NCBI GenBank assembly: GCA_019426215.1 | Contig: CM033391.1 | Span: 12,078,708-12,142,707, forward strand | Origin: Buddleja alternifolia | Lineage: Eukaryota > Streptophyta > Magnoliopsida > Lamiales > Scrophulariaceae | Length of the DNA: 64,000 bases | Reading direction: 5' to 3' | Part shown: in pieces, positions 1 through 11,747 of the stretch | How the letters are laid out: each line of letters opens with the position of its first letter | How positions within the stretch are numbered: position 1 is the first letter of the stretch | Position numbers and translations under genes: made by a program | The notes under the pieces: generated by a model | What the model was told of the DNA's origin: nothing | The model's input: only the letters and a program-made list of their open reading frames with translations | The model's database searches: none

Positions 1-194
1 GAAGCTATATCGAAACCCAATCAAGTACGAGATGAATATTTCATCACAAACCTTTAAGTTATAATTACCATATGAGTATAAATTCTTCACTGACACAATC
101 CGATCAAGTAAGAGTCTTGGAATTTTAACCTAATACAACTTGATACTGTATTATAATCATACTAATGTGAAATTATCAAACTGCCTTTTGCATC
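1..194 (-). mobile_element. Copia-type LTR, reverse orientation, left part
   Basis: Read on the minus strand this continues directly from the LTR segment at 6192-6897, once the Athila-like insertion and one copy of its 5-bp target duplication are removed. It is the inner part of a copia LTR that runs off the left edge. Phrases such as the run around 100-120 resemble the separate copia LTR at 17176-18257, so the two are probably related families. No coding capacity is seen. The rest of this copia element, if there is one, lies outside the window. Confidence 0.6.
190..194. repeat. Target site duplication GCATC, left copy
   Basis: GCATC lies directly before the TGATATATG start of the Athila-like element. 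The same five bases follow its CGTGTCA end at 6187-6191. A perfect 5-bp duplication fixes both ends of the element. Confidence 0.9.
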
Positions 195-742
195 TGATAT
201 ATGTTATTTTTACACTAGTTTTTCCCCGTTTATTGACTTGGTTTTGATTGTTTTCTTGATAATTTGATGACATATGATGCTTGGACCCTTGTTTTCTCAT
301 ATTTTCTAGAATAACATATCATTTGGAGGAAAAACAAGGATTGAAGGTAAATCATGCAAAAAGATACAACACAACGTAAAATGCTATCTGCGCAGTGCTG
401 GAGTTTTTGGAATCAATTTCTCTAACCATGTCCAAATTACACACTTGGTTTACCAATGGAAAGATAAGAGGCAAAGGTACATTTATTATGTTGAAGACAA
501 AGATCCGATATGTAAGGAAGGAGGTGAAAACGTCATCGGAAGAGACGTCTTACGACGGAGTTTTCTCATTCAGTAACTTGTGAGACACGTTTATCCCCTA
601 TAACGTTTGATTTAGGCCTTGTTGTCTTCTTGAGAGTTTTAGATCTTCGTTTGAGGATTCTATAGCAACTTGAATCAGCTTATTCCGACATCAGTAGAGA
701 AAGTTATGCAAATTTTACCAAAACTGGTCAGAGGCAGAAATT

Positions 743-832
743 GAACGCCGCGGCGTTCACCATCCAACGCCGCGGCGTTCGAGACAGAATGGTGACCACC
801 GCGGCGTTCGACAAGCGAACGCCGCGGCGTTC
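743..832. repeat. Cluster of GC-rich palindromes in the LTR promoter
   Basis: GAACGCCGCGGCGTTC is a perfect 16-bp palindrome at 743-758 and 817-832. A near copy lies at 765-780 and a half-degenerate copy near 799-810. The cluster ends about 20 bp before the TATA box. The 3' LTR has the first three copies only (5154-5220). They may be binding sites for a dimeric factor; that is inference. Confidence 0.7.
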
Positions 833-849
833 GAGGCAGAGGGTTGGTC

Positions 850-857
850 TATAAATA
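850..857 (+). promoter_or_regulatory. TATA box of the 5' LTR
   Basis: TATAAATA follows the palindrome cluster. The same arrangement recurs in the 3' LTR at 5238-5245. The position, about 0.65 kb into a 1.6-kb LTR, suits a U3/R boundary. Confidence 0.6.
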
Positions 858-1803
858 CCCCTTTTAGCCATTTTTTACCCTAACTCACCTTGGATAGCAG
901 CTGCCACACGAAAATAGAGAGAGAGGGAGCTTAGAAGAGACGATTGAAGGTCAAAACATGGAGAATTCAACAAGGAATCCACATCTCTACAAGAATTAGG
1001 GAGTTTTTACATATTTGTTTCTTGAATTTGTTCAAATCTCCTATGACTTGTATGATTTATATTTGCACTTTTGACATGAAAATGAGCTAAACTTGTTTGA
1101 TTGAGGTCATGGATAGGCCATTTATGTTATTTTGATTGTTGTTTTGTTGGTGTTTATTGGATTAATTTTGATTTTAGCTATGTATTCAATATTTGATCTC
1201 AATGCTACATTTACTTGATCACCAAGTGTTTGATAAAATGCCTAGGTTAGAGATCGAGAGATAATAACCTAGGGAAGATATAAACATTGAATACCCTATA
1301 GTTAAACCGACTAGAGATAGACTCAGTTTCTTTAGGTGGCTTTCCATTCACGTGGGGAATTCCTAGACCCTAAATGCATCCTCGTTAATCAGATTTTCAT
1401 ATAGAGATATATAGGAAATCGTTACCAAGGTTAGGGTTGCTATGCCAAGAGATTGGGTAGTACGTACGTTAGGGAATTTCGCCTTAGCTAAATCAATCTA
1501 ATAATCCAATAGAACCTAAATCACAATCGAAATGCATAATTGGTTGAACCATGTGCCTTGATCGCTTCTCTCTATTGTTTCTTCCCTTTATTTGGTGTGA
1601 CGTTGCCTTAGTTTATTTTCTAGTATTTATTAATTAGTTAATCAACCTTTTATCGACCGATTTAACTTAGAATTGAGTAATATAGTAGTCTTGGTACTTA
1701 GATTATAGTTGTCCCTGCGGATACGATAACCCCGGACTTAACCATCCACTTTACTACTTACGCGACCTAGTTCTCTTGCTAGGATTTTGTCGTGTCAAGT
1801 TTT

Positions 1804-1821
1804 TGGCGCCGTTGCCGGGGA
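1804..1821 (+). other. Primer-binding site (tRNA-Asp type)
   Basis: TGGCGCCGTTGCCGGGGA lies seven bases after the 5' LTR. It has the sequence of the tRNA-Asp primer site used by Athila-type and related plant Ty3 elements (recalled family knowledge). Confidence 0.85.
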
Positions 1822-1915
1822 CAACTATGGTATCTAATATTGAGATTCTCTTATTCTTTCTGAGCTTAGATCAATTTTTTTTTCTACTAATTGTTTTGTC
1901 TTTCTTTGTGCGAGA

Positions 1916-3057
1916 TTGATCTCATTAGTGCATGACACATTTACTCGAGGGGTAAGACTACAAAGGGAGACTCAACCACAGCAAGCCACGATGGAGACTC
2001 CTTATACACACATAGATCCCGCTGTCCTAGCAGAAGCGGTGCGTCGGGAAATTGCAAAGCTTGGCATCCCTCTAAAGCAACCAGAGGTAACTCCACAAAT
2101 CCTTATGAGGGATTACATGATGCCAAACATTCAAGGAACAGCTGGGCCAATTGTTTTACCACCTATGGAATCCTATGAGCACACTTACCATTCCGGTTGG
2201 CTAAATCATTCAAGCTCAACATGGAGTTACAACAATGCCTCAGGATTTGACCATGTCTGTAGCCTTCCCTCCCAACAATATGATAGTTCCTATCAACAAG
2301 AGCCAACGATGACATCTACTCTTGAGGACCAGTTGAATGTAGATTGTGCAAGCTCACAAGCTAGCATAAACGAGATGGAAGCTATCATAAAGGAGATGGA
2401 AGCTCGTAGAAAGGAGTCAGAAGCTCATAGTAGGGAAGTGGTCATACTAGTCGATCAAGCAATCAACTTATGGAAGGAGAGAGAGTCATGCACCCTAGAG
2501 AATCGCACAAAAGAAAGTGAGGCTTCCCTCAATACAGAAGTTGAACAAGCGGTTGATTTAGGACTACAATGTCTCCCCCCTACACTAAAGATTCTCCACC
2601 CTCTGTCCTCTCCACATGTAAAGAGGTAATTGATTCCAGTGAAGGTGAGTTGTTTTTAACTACAGGAGTTAATATGGTTATTTGTGATAGCTATGAGGTT
2701 TGTAAGCATCCAATTGATTCGAATTTGTCTTTACGCATTGATGTTTTTTATCCTTTTAGTGTTGAGCTTTCTCAGGTTAAAAGAACCAATAGTCTCCTCG
2801 AGTCCTACATCATGAACTCCAAGTTTTCCACTTCGATGGGTGAAGAAAAACGGTCATCTATTTGTAACTTGGAGAATAGTCCAAATCATCACTCGGCACA
2901 ATGGGAAGAAAGAGTGATGGAAGTGGTGATGGACTATGAGAAAATATTTGAATGGATGATTGCTTGGTCACTACTCATCATATTTTCTAGTAACACCGGG
3001 CCCTATTTCATCCTTACTTGGAGAATGAACAAAGCATTCATTCGAAAACCCCCTTGA
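1916..3057 (+). pseudogene. Gag-like ORF of the Athila-like element, frameshifted
   Basis: Two overlapping ORFs, 1916-2629 (237 codons) and 2569-3057 (162 codons), read as one protein of roughly 380 residues interrupted by a frameshift. A run of six C at 2575-2580 lies in the overlap and is the likely slip site. The first part is polar, with a helical Glu/Lys/Arg-rich stretch around residues 150-195 that could form a coiled coil. No CCHC zinc knuckle or catalytic motif is visible. Its place just after the primer-binding site suggests a gag-derived structural protein, but I cannot assign a function from sequence. Confidence 0.55.
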
Positions 3058-3101
3058 AATAACTCGGTAAAGTCAAGCTAATGACTTTAAAACAAGCGCT
3101 T

Positions 3102-3119
3102 CTTGGGAGGCAACCCAAG
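3102..3119 (+). other. Conserved-looking hairpin after the gag-like ORF
   Basis: CTTGGG AGGCAA CCCAAG forms a six-base-pair stem with a six-base loop about 45 bp after the ORF stop. I recall similar GGGAGGCAACCC boxes at this position in many plant Ty3 elements; the role is unknown to me. Confidence 0.5.
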
Positions 3120-4590
3120 CTTTTTATCGCTTTCTTGTTTTTCCTTTTTGTATTTATCTTGCTTTCTTTCCCGTCTTATTATTGATGTGATTTTCTAGAT
3201 ATTTCTTTTCTTCAGGTTTTGATCCCAGGGTACTAGCCCACCACCGTGCTCACTCCGCATCTCTCCATTTCAGAGTTGTAACATATATCCCTCTCACCTT
3301 GCATTTATTTCATGAACATTGAGGACAATGTCTAATTTAAGTTTGGGGGTACAACCTTGTTGAATTAGAATTCATGAATTGGTGCACCCTTGCATAAGAG
3401 CTGAATGCGTTTGAATATCTCTACTCTGTTAAAGTCAAAGCCCCTTGTCTGTGGTCAACATGTCATATATTGTGACTTGAAAGCCCTTTTTAGTCATGCT
3501 TATGCGAATTATTGCGGTTTTAAAACGTTGAACTTTCAATTTTGTTGACTATGAAGTGTGTATTAATGTTGTGAGGTCATAAAATGATTTAGGCAATCTT
3601 TCATTGACTTTAGCCTTACATTTTGGCTTTCTCTATATTGCATAATCTCTAGACCTTAATTTGAGCCGTATTGATAACAATGGAGTGTGTTAAGCACACT
3701 AGAAACCACCATTCATCTTTCTTTCATAAGCCATGACAACCACCTTCTAGCCTAAAAGAAAAACAATGTCTTGCACCTAATCAAGAGAGTTTAGAACTTC
3801 ATATCATTTGACTTGAATTTGGGTAGTCACCTTGTCTTGATTTGAATGAATATGAATTAGATAGTGATGTTATGGCTATGTTGGGATTTTTGAGGTTTGA
3901 AGTATTATGTAAAAAAGAGGATGAAATGAAAACTTGAGCAATGGGCTAAATAGTCTCGAGAGAGAGAGATATATATGAAAAAAAAAGTGTGCTCTCGACT
4001 AGTCTTTGATCTTGGCACTCAATTGGATCATTTGGCTTGGAAATCTGTGTACAACCCAATATGAAAAGAAACAAGTTTGGGGGTTGTAAGTTGAAAGGCA
4101 AAAGAGAGTGAAAAAGGGATAAGTGATAAGTTGTGAAAGTTTTTGTAGTCTATTTGCGATTTTAGATTGATGATTTTGAGTTGTAGGCTCTCTTGACTTA
4201 GTCACTTTATCCATATCTTCCGGTCCTAGCCATCACCTAGCCTTACGTTACAAGCCGGAAAGACCTTTTGATTGTGACTTTTGCACTTTATACACACCGA
4301 TGGGTTAACGAATGTTGAATTGTTTCAATATCTTTACTTTCCAATTGATTTGCATAATCTTGTCTAAAGTGTGCTCTTGACATGAATATGGATGTGGGAG
4401 TTCATGATATAGGGATGAAAACTAAGATTTTGTGAGGTTTTCAAATTGTTGAATGTTCAAAAGCATCGTGTAGTTTTTCATAATCAATTTTGAAGGTATA
4501 ATGCTTGATGTTGTGTGTATGAATTGGCAAATGAAAATTTCAATCTTCATTTGTGTTCTTGATTGTGTTTGATCGAGGACGATCAAAGCT

Positions 4591-4605
4591 AAGTTTGGGG
4601 GTAGT
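4591..4605 (+). other. Polypurine tract of the Athila-like element
   Basis: AAGTTTGGGGGTAGT lies directly before the 3' LTR. The core AAGTTTGGGGGT also occurs at 3339-3350 and 4073-4084 within the non-coding part, so there are two internal polypurine-like copies. Confidence 0.75.
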
Positions 4606-6186
4606 TGATATATGTTATTTTTACACTAGTTTTCCCCCGTTTATTGACTTGGTTTTGATTGTTTTCTTGATAATTTGATGACATATGATGCTTGGACCCT
4701 TGTTTTCTCATATTTTCTAGAATAACATATCATTTGGAGGAAAAACAAGGATTGAAGGTAAATCATGCAAAAAGATACAACACAAGATAAAATGCTATCT
4801 GCGCAGTGCTGGAGTTTTTGGAATCAATTTCTCTAACCATGTCCAAATTACACACTTGGTTTACCAATGGAAAGATAAGAGGCAAAGGTACATTTATTAT
4901 GTTGAAGACAAAGATCCGATATGTAAGGAAGGAGGTGAAAACGTCATCGGAAGAGACGTCTTACGACGGAGTTTTCTCATTCAGTAACTTGTGAGACACG
5001 TTTATCCCCTATAACGTTTGATTTAGGCCTTGGTGTCTTCTTGAGAGTTGTAGATCTTTGTTTGAGGATTCTATAGCAACTTGAATCAGCTTATTCCGAC
5101 ATCAGTAGAGAAAGTTATGCAAATTTTACCAAAACTGGTCAGAGGCAGAAATTGAACGCCGCGGCGTTCACCATCCAACGCCGCGGCGTTCGAGACAGAA
5201 TGGTGACCACCGCGGCGTTCGAGGCAGCGGGTTGGTCTATAAATACCCCTTTTAGCCATTTTTTACCCTAACTCACCTTGGATAGCAGCTGCCACACGAA
5301 AATAAAGAGAGAGGGGGAGCTTAGAAGAGACGATTGAAGGTCAAAACATGGAGAATTCAACAAGGAATCCACATCTCTACAAGAATTAGGGAGTTTTTAC
5401 ATATTTGTTTCTTGAATTTGTTCAAATCTCTATGACTTGTATGATTTATATTTGCACTTTTGACATGAAAATGAGCTAAACTTGTTTGATTGAGGCCATG
5501 GATAGGCCATTTATGTTATTTTGATTGTTGTTTTGTTGGTGTTTATTGGATTAATTTTGGTTTTAGCTATGTATTCAATATTTGATCTCAATGCTACATT
5601 TGCTTGATCACCAAGTGTTTGATAAAATGCCTAGGTTAGAGATCGAGAGATAATAACCTAGGGAAGATATAAACATTGAATACCCTATAGTTAAACCGAC
5701 TAGAGATAGACTCGGTTTCTTTAGGTGGCTTTCCATTCACGTGGGGAATTCCTAGACCCTAAATGCATCCTCGTTAATCAGATTTTCATATAGAGATATA
5801 TAGGAAATCGTTACCAAGGGTAGGGTTGCTATGCCAAGAGATTGGGTAGTACGTACGTTAGGGAATTTCGCCTTAGCTAAATCAATCTAATAATCCAATA
5901 GAACCTAAATCACAATCGAAATGCATAATTGGTTGAACCATGTGCCTTGATCGCTTCTCTCTATTGTTTCTTCCCTTTATTTGGTGTGACGTTGCCTTAG
6001 TTTATTTTCTAGTATTTATTAATTAGTTAATCAACCTTTTATCGACCGATTTAACTTAGAATTGAGTAATATAGTAGTCTTGGTACTTAGATTATAGTTG
6101 TCCCTGCGGATACGATAACCCTGGACTTAACCATCCACTTTACTACTTATGCGACCTAGTTCTCTTGCTAGGATTTTGTCGTGTCA
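4606..6186 (+). repeat. 3' LTR of Athila-like element
   Basis: A 1,581-bp copy of 195-1797. It is shorter mainly because one palindrome copy (about 22 bp) is missing. TATA box at 5238-5245. It is followed by the target duplication GCATC (6187-6191). The very close match between LTRs suggests a fairly recent insertion. Confidence 0.9.
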
Positions 6187-6191
6187 GCATC

Positions 6192-6897
6192 CAATACAAG
6201 TCAGTCATAAATGCTTTGGCCAAAGACTTTAATTTTACAACACCTATGGCGTACAGGTCATTTCTCGTTTACTTTCAAGACAATGAATTCCTTATTGGCA
6301 TTCCACTTCCCATTGTCGAACGCACCCATTGAATCATACTTCGAGGTCGACCCCACCAACGGGTGATTAGGCCTAACTACTCTAATAACTTATTCAATGG
6401 TACGAGCACAATGCAAATGACTCCTCAAGTCTAAAGCTCACTCATACTATCATAACCGGTAATCTTTATCATTAATTGTCACTGAGTAAAAACCCATGTG
6501 ATAAGATTACTACGAGTCGCGTTCGAATATGTCAACTCCGTTAATCATATTCATGACACCAACTTCCATTATCTAATCAATGTAAGACTAGCACTTTCCT
6601 TGTCAAAGCAAGTGTCATACGAGTTGAATCTAAACGCCCAATTTAGATTCTTTAACTCGAAAATCATGTTTATAAGATCAAACACTTAACTCCACCAGTG
6701 CTCCTACTTATCAAATAAGTAGTGGTGAGTACACTTTGATCTTAAGGACCTATTTGTTCAATACATTCAATGCCACAATTAGATTTATAAGAACAAACTC
6801 AATGCCTTTTATTAATGATTAATAATGTTCATACAATATAAATAAATTCCTTCCTAAATCTAATTTCTCAATGGCATAAAGGGTATAACACCTAACA
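6192..6897 (-). mobile_element. Copia-type LTR, reverse orientation, right part
   Basis: On the minus strand this begins TGTTAGGTGTTATACCC at 6897 and continues into 1-194 after removal of the Athila-like element. Its end abuts a copia RNase H reading frame at 6898, so this LTR, or the element it belongs to, inserted into that older copia element. Confidence 0.6.
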
Positions 6898-7159
6898 GAA
6901 CTTTGTCATTGAGCTTATGTACTGTGATAATAATAGAGCTATAGCTATGTCAAAAGATCCTAGGTCTCATCAAAGATCCAAACACATTCTTAGGCGATAT
7001 CATCTCATCAAGGAGATAGTGGAAAGAGGCGACATTCAAATAGAGCGAGTCAACTCAGCAGAAAACGTAGCAGACCCCTTCGCCAAAACTCTGAGTCAAA
7101 ATGCATTTGAAAAACATCTAGAAATGATGAGACTAAAGTACAAAGGCAATTGGCTCTAG
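6898..7159 (+). pseudogene. Copia RNase H C-terminal fragment
   Basis: The reading frame encodes the end of a Ty1/copia RNase H domain: an ELMYCDNNRAI motif, then SKHILRRYHLI and a VADPFAKTL ending, stopping with TAG at 7157-7159. In intact copia elements these correspond to the CDN..A, K-HI...H-IRE and D..TK blocks. Everything upstream (gag, protease, integrase, reverse transcriptase) is lost, because the reverse LTR lies directly before it. The polypurine tract and LTR that follow belong to the same element. Confidence 0.8.
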
Positions 7160-7179
7160 GACAAGTGGGAGATTGATAA
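7158..7179 (+). other. Polypurine tract of copia element
   Basis: GGACAAGTGGGAGATTGAT follows the RNase H stop codon directly and precedes the LTR start. This form of polypurine tract is typical of plant copia elements. Confidence 0.75.
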
Positions 7180-8647
7180 TGTTAGGTGCCCGGCGAGCCA
7201 TTTGTTTTGGACTCTGCCACCTTAAATGTGAAATACTATGACTGTCTTGTTTTAAATATATTGAATGTTTCTTTATGGTATGATTCTTTATTGTTAATTA
7301 CTTATGTTAGTATAGATAATGATCTCATGGATTATATATGGTTAGTGGAGCGGTCGGGATACCAATGGAATGTTCTCAAAGACCGTAATCCTAAATAATA
7401 TTCCAAGTCATAGAGGTTGTGAGATGTGGGATATCACTGGCCTCACCAAGACTTGTTCATCCATGTAACTCTCCCAAGATGTTGACGTGTTCCATTGTCG
7501 ATGGCTAGTATGGCCAATATATGCATGAAGATTCATACTTTGGATAAGTATGGAATTGAACGGCCCCACTAAGGACTCCTCGTTGGTACTGTAGAACATG
7601 GAGTCCTTGGGTTTCATAGTGTGAGATTGGTCCTTAGACCCAAAGTGTCATTGGAAAGAGTCCTATCCACTATACTATGATATGCACGTGCACTCCAAGA
7701 GAGTCATACGGTGTGTAAGTTTTGTATAGTCTGATAGTACAGTAGAACAGATGACATCCGTCGAGGGATTCATCCAGGGTCTATCACCCGACATTTTCTT
7801 TGCTGTTCCAAGAATCCTAATGATCGGTGAAAGCCTTTGATCAAAGCATTTATCTTCTAAGAGGGATTGGTAGTCCCGACTTAGATGACTAGATCATTAG
7901 ATGTCACAACACAGTCATAGTTTCTAAGGTTATTAGGGTTCGACTGTCGCCATACCCTAGACCATAAATGGAAAACTGATGAAGGGATTTTACTCACATG
8001 AAGATCGTAACTCGGATAGGTTTGCTTTTCATCGTTGACATCTAGGAAGTCATGGAGACATTGCTAGACATCGTTCCACGACCAATAGGTGCCTTGGGTT
8101 AATTTGGTGAAATTAATCCAAGATCTAGTTAATTATTGAGAATAATTAATCAAGCATATGGGATGACTTATTGCTAGCTTGTCAATGAGTCTGAGGGGTC
8201 ACACACATAACTTAGTGTAGTGCCCATTGGCTAATTAATTCTTTGTGAATTAATAGAGGGAATAATTAAATAGATTTAATTAATCAAGAAAAAAGAATTT
8301 ATTAGTTGGTATTAATTAATGGTCCTATAATTTAATATTGGAGTATTAAATTGGGAAGGACTAATTAATTAATCAATGAAAGGAAAATATATATATATAT
8401 ATGTACACGTGCGCGTGTGCATGTGTGTGTGAATATTGATGGAAAGATTTGTCTTGTTCACCAAGTTCAATTATTTATATAAATATCTTATAATATATTT
8501 GGTAAGACTTTTAGTTGGTTAAGTTAACTAATTAAAAAGAAAGATCTTATAAAGTGTATATAAAGATATTGGATAGATATGAAAATATCTAGTTAGTTGG
8601 AATGGAGTCCAACTAATAGAGAAAAGAGAATAACAGAAGGAAAAATG

Positions 8648-8678
<31 letters not shown>

Positions 8679-9226
8679 CGCACGCCTCCCTTAAGTAAGG
8701 GAAGAGGCGTGTGTGTATGTGTGTGTTTCCACTTGTATGGAGTCTATATATATATATATTCAACCTTTTGAAAAAATGAATGAAGTGATTAAAATTCTCA
8801 CAAGTATTTTCTTTTATTCTCTCCTCCCTTTTTCTTTCTAAAAGAATTCTTCCAACTCATGTGTTGAGTACGAAGAACACTAAATAAATTCCTACCCTTT
8901 TTTCTCATAAACCAAAATTCGATATTATCTTGGCTAGCACTGGTGGAGATAATCGAGGGTGCGAGTTAGGGTGTGGATACATCTCAGAGGCGCAACACTT
9001 AGGGCCCTAGGGCAAGCTCGTTCGGGATTTTGTAGCAGGGAGTTTCTTAAAAAGAAGTTGTTATTAAGTACTTCAAGAGGTAAACACGAGAAAACTTTCT
9101 CTTTAGGATAGTTTTGAATCCGATGGTACCATGTCTGCTTATCCCTAATTTGAGGATGTCGCTTTATTTGTTAAAATCTGTATTTTTCGCTGCGCTGGCA
9201 TCCCCGGGGTTATACCGATCCCAACA
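7180..9226 (+). repeat. 3' LTR of truncated copia element
   Basis: Begins TGTTAGGTGCCCGG after the polypurine tract; the best end is GATCCCAACA at 9226, giving about 2.05 kb with TGTT..AACA termini. It contains TA and TG microsatellites (8388-8402, 8649-8680) and a GC-rich hairpin at about 8681-8712. The partner LTR is absent, so the right boundary rests on the terminal dinucleotides only. Small ORFs inside are not credible genes. Confidence 0.6.
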
Positions 9227-10207
9227 ACCTAGAGGAGGGAGAAAATGGGCCTTAGGGCCTTATAAATATGAGGAAAATCATCTTGTACATTTTACATTCA
9301 CTTTGAATATAAAAAATTCTATCTTTGTAATTTCTTCCAAGAATATCAAAAAATAATAAAAATATTTCTCATCTTTATTTTTTCTTCTTATTTTGAGATC
9401 AAATATTCGTCTTTATTGCTTTAATTATTTTCTATTGATTAAAAATATAAACCGTGTTTGAATCTTATGATTTTTTGGTGTAAATTTCGAACCGCATTAC
9501 TAACCCTAATACGCAACCCTCTTCCTCAATTCATTTCCTTCCCTAAAAATAAAATATGCATGTATATATACACACACGTGAACGCCTGAATTCCGTCAAC
9601 ACCAAAGCTATCACCACCAACCATCTCTACCATAGTTGCCACCACCACCAACCAATCATTCGTCTGCCCTATCAACCACCAATCCACCTTCGTCCCGCAA
9701 AATCCGCTGCCTCTTCTTCTGAAATCTACTCCACTGCCCCACCACAAATCTCTGCCTGCTGCAAATCTTCTCTGCCCCACTCCGCCATTGCCTTCCTTAA
9801 CCACCACAACACACCATAACACACCAACAGCCTCCAACAAACACCACCAAATTGAAACCCAAAACCAGCCTCCACTGTTTCCACGACCGTGCGACACCAC
9901 CACCCATCTCCACCCGATAGACCCACAACCTCTCCCTCCTCCGTGTTGGCCGCGCCTCTATTTGATTCCCTCAACTCCGATGTGTTTGCAGATATGTAGA
10001 AAGGCGTGGAGTTGGGTTGGTGGAATGCTTTGTAGATGGTAGCCGGACTTGTAGATGGATGAGGATGCAGTGGAGAGATTTGTACAGCATGGAAGAGGCG
10101 GTGATGGGGTGGCGGTGTAGGCGGAGAAGCGGTGGCAGCCGATGAACAAACATGATGGTGGTGGTTTTTGTGTAACTTATATATTACTTATATATAAATT
10201 ATATATA
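9227..10207. other. No gene recognised; low-complexity CCA-rich block
   Basis: 9227-9540 is AT-rich and resembles the tail of another LTR. About 9590-9960 is rich in CCACCA triplets, which keep several frames open on both strands. The predicted peptides are low-complexity and unlike any family I know. I regard this as repeat-derived sequence. Confidence 0.5.
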
Positions 10208-10237
10208 CTAGCGGTGGGAGCACACTCGATGCGTGTG
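10208..10237 (-). mobile_element. Possible Helitron 3' terminus
   Basis: On the minus strand a short hairpin (CACAC..GTGTG around 10219-10237) is followed by about ten bases, then CTAG at 10211-10208, then T. That is the hairpin-CTRR-T layout of Helitron 3' ends. The element would extend to the right; I could not find its 5' TC end. This is tentative. Confidence 0.3.
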
Positions 10238-11747
10238 TAAACAAATGAATAACATGCAATTCATTGTAAAAGTTTTCTATGATTGTAATTTATAATAATT
10301 ATTTTTTCTTTTCATAGTGACAATAGTTGGCAAAAAAAACACATTTATAACTAAAATGAATAGAGAGACAAAAAATGTGTTTACGTTTGCATTGTGAAGA
10401 GTTAGTATATCAGTATATGCATATGATTGCATAGGACATAGATAAAGCTTCACGGGAAACTAATACAATTTACTTGAAAACTCATGAGCATTAGCATCAA
10501 CAGATTTTAAAATAGACCATCACCAAGAAAGAAACTTGAAAATGAGTTCATAAATAGATTTTAAAATATTCAGAACTTAAACTCCAAGCCCCGCCAAAAG
10601 AAATCATAACTCACAATTAAAACGAATGAATAATAGACTAACTTTAAGTCATTGTTTCATTTCAAAATTTTCAATTATGCCTGAAAAATAAAATTTAAAT
10701 CACATATAACTTGGACTTTTGACACAAATCATTTTACAAAAATAAAAGATTAGCCTCATCCAAACAAACCAATACTTGAATTGCACTTCACTTGCAAAAA
10801 TAACTTTACACACACCATCTAAACTCCATTAGTACAACTCCTTAGCTTTTAGCCACCGGCAACCACAAATAATTATGGACTGTCAACGACTTCTCAATTT
10901 TCTATAAACAAAGCAAAAACACAAAAAGAAAAAAGATTAGTTGAATGCTCTGTCTGTTTTCCTCCATTTTCTCACCACACCCCATCGTTTGAACAAAATT
11001 TCTTAAACTTAAAATTGAAAAATCATTTTTGGAGGCATGAATTGTGCAACGATGTTTATTAAAGGAGTGAAATAAGAATAGCATCATTCATATGTTACTT
11101 TTGCTTGGAATAAAAGCTGACGAGAATATAACCTCATCCACATTAGTAAATAATTCCATATCTCAAAATATGTCTGTCTAGAAAAGAAGAAAAAAAATAG
11201 TGAGGATCCAACCAAATATACAAATACATTTATTATAATTTAAAATTAAAAATAAATAAATTTATTAACATTCAGATACGATCTAAAAAGATCCTAAAAA
11301 ATTATTTTAAGATGCAAACCGGAATAAAACCCATTGGCATACTTCAACTGATGATGCTGATGCCTTTGATGTTTATCCATATCGATTTTCTGCTAACTTT
11401 TATAACAAAATCACCTGAAATATACAAATGAAAGGACAAAAGAAAAGAAATCCAGACCCACAAACTCAGGGAAGAATCTTCACCTTTTCTTATGCCTAAT
11501 GAGATCAATATTATTGATTGTTTTGTGATAAAGAACAACCAATTTTACAATTGCAATATATGGAATTGAAATCAGAATAGCAGAGGCAGAGAGAAAATCA
11601 AGTAAATGAAAAATGGGAGAAGTTACAAAAGGTGTTAATTTCTTCAATGTTAGTGGAAAGTGGAAGTTACAAATTGCATTGTGATACGTTGAAAGCAAAT
11701 CTGTGACTTAATTGATTGAGAAGGGCATTCTAGGTAGTTTATTTAAA
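10238..11747. other. AT-rich stretch without recognisable gene
   Basis: No long ORF, domain motif or RNA gene is seen on either strand. If the terminus at 10208 is real, this may be the body of a non-autonomous Helitron. Confidence 0.4.

Larger units (their letters stand above)
195..1797 (+). repeat. 5' LTR of Athila-like element
   Basis: Begins TGATATATG and ends GTCGTGTCA. It matches 4606-6186 almost base for base, with a few substitutions and one block of about 22 bp present only here near 809-832. It contains the GC-rich palindromes (743-832) and a TATA box (850-857). A 62-codon ORF at 395-583 is repeated identically in the other LTR and is not a gene. Confidence 0.9.
195..6186 (+). mobile_element. 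Non-autonomous Athila-like Ty3/gypsy LTR retrotransposon
   Basis: A complete element of 5,992 bp with two LTRs (195-1797 and 4606-6186), a primer-binding site matching the 3' end of tRNA-Asp (1804-1821), a polypurine tract (4591-4605) and a perfect 5-bp target duplication. The 2.8-kb internal region carries only a gag-like ORF broken by a frameshift. I find no protease, reverse transcriptase or integrase motif, so it must have moved using proteins from a related element (a LARD-type derivative). The primer-binding site and LTR length point to the Athila lineage. It sits inside the reverse copia LTR at 1-194 and 6192-6897. Confidence 0.85.

Noticed and set aside
395..583. 62-codon ORF, repeated identically at 4806-4994
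   Set aside because: It lies in both LTRs of one element; identity reflects LTR duplication, not protein selection. No domain and no promoter before it.
9526..10153. Several overlapping ORFs on both strands in the CCA-rich block
   Set aside because: Low-complexity composition keeps many frames open; no known domain and no splice structure.
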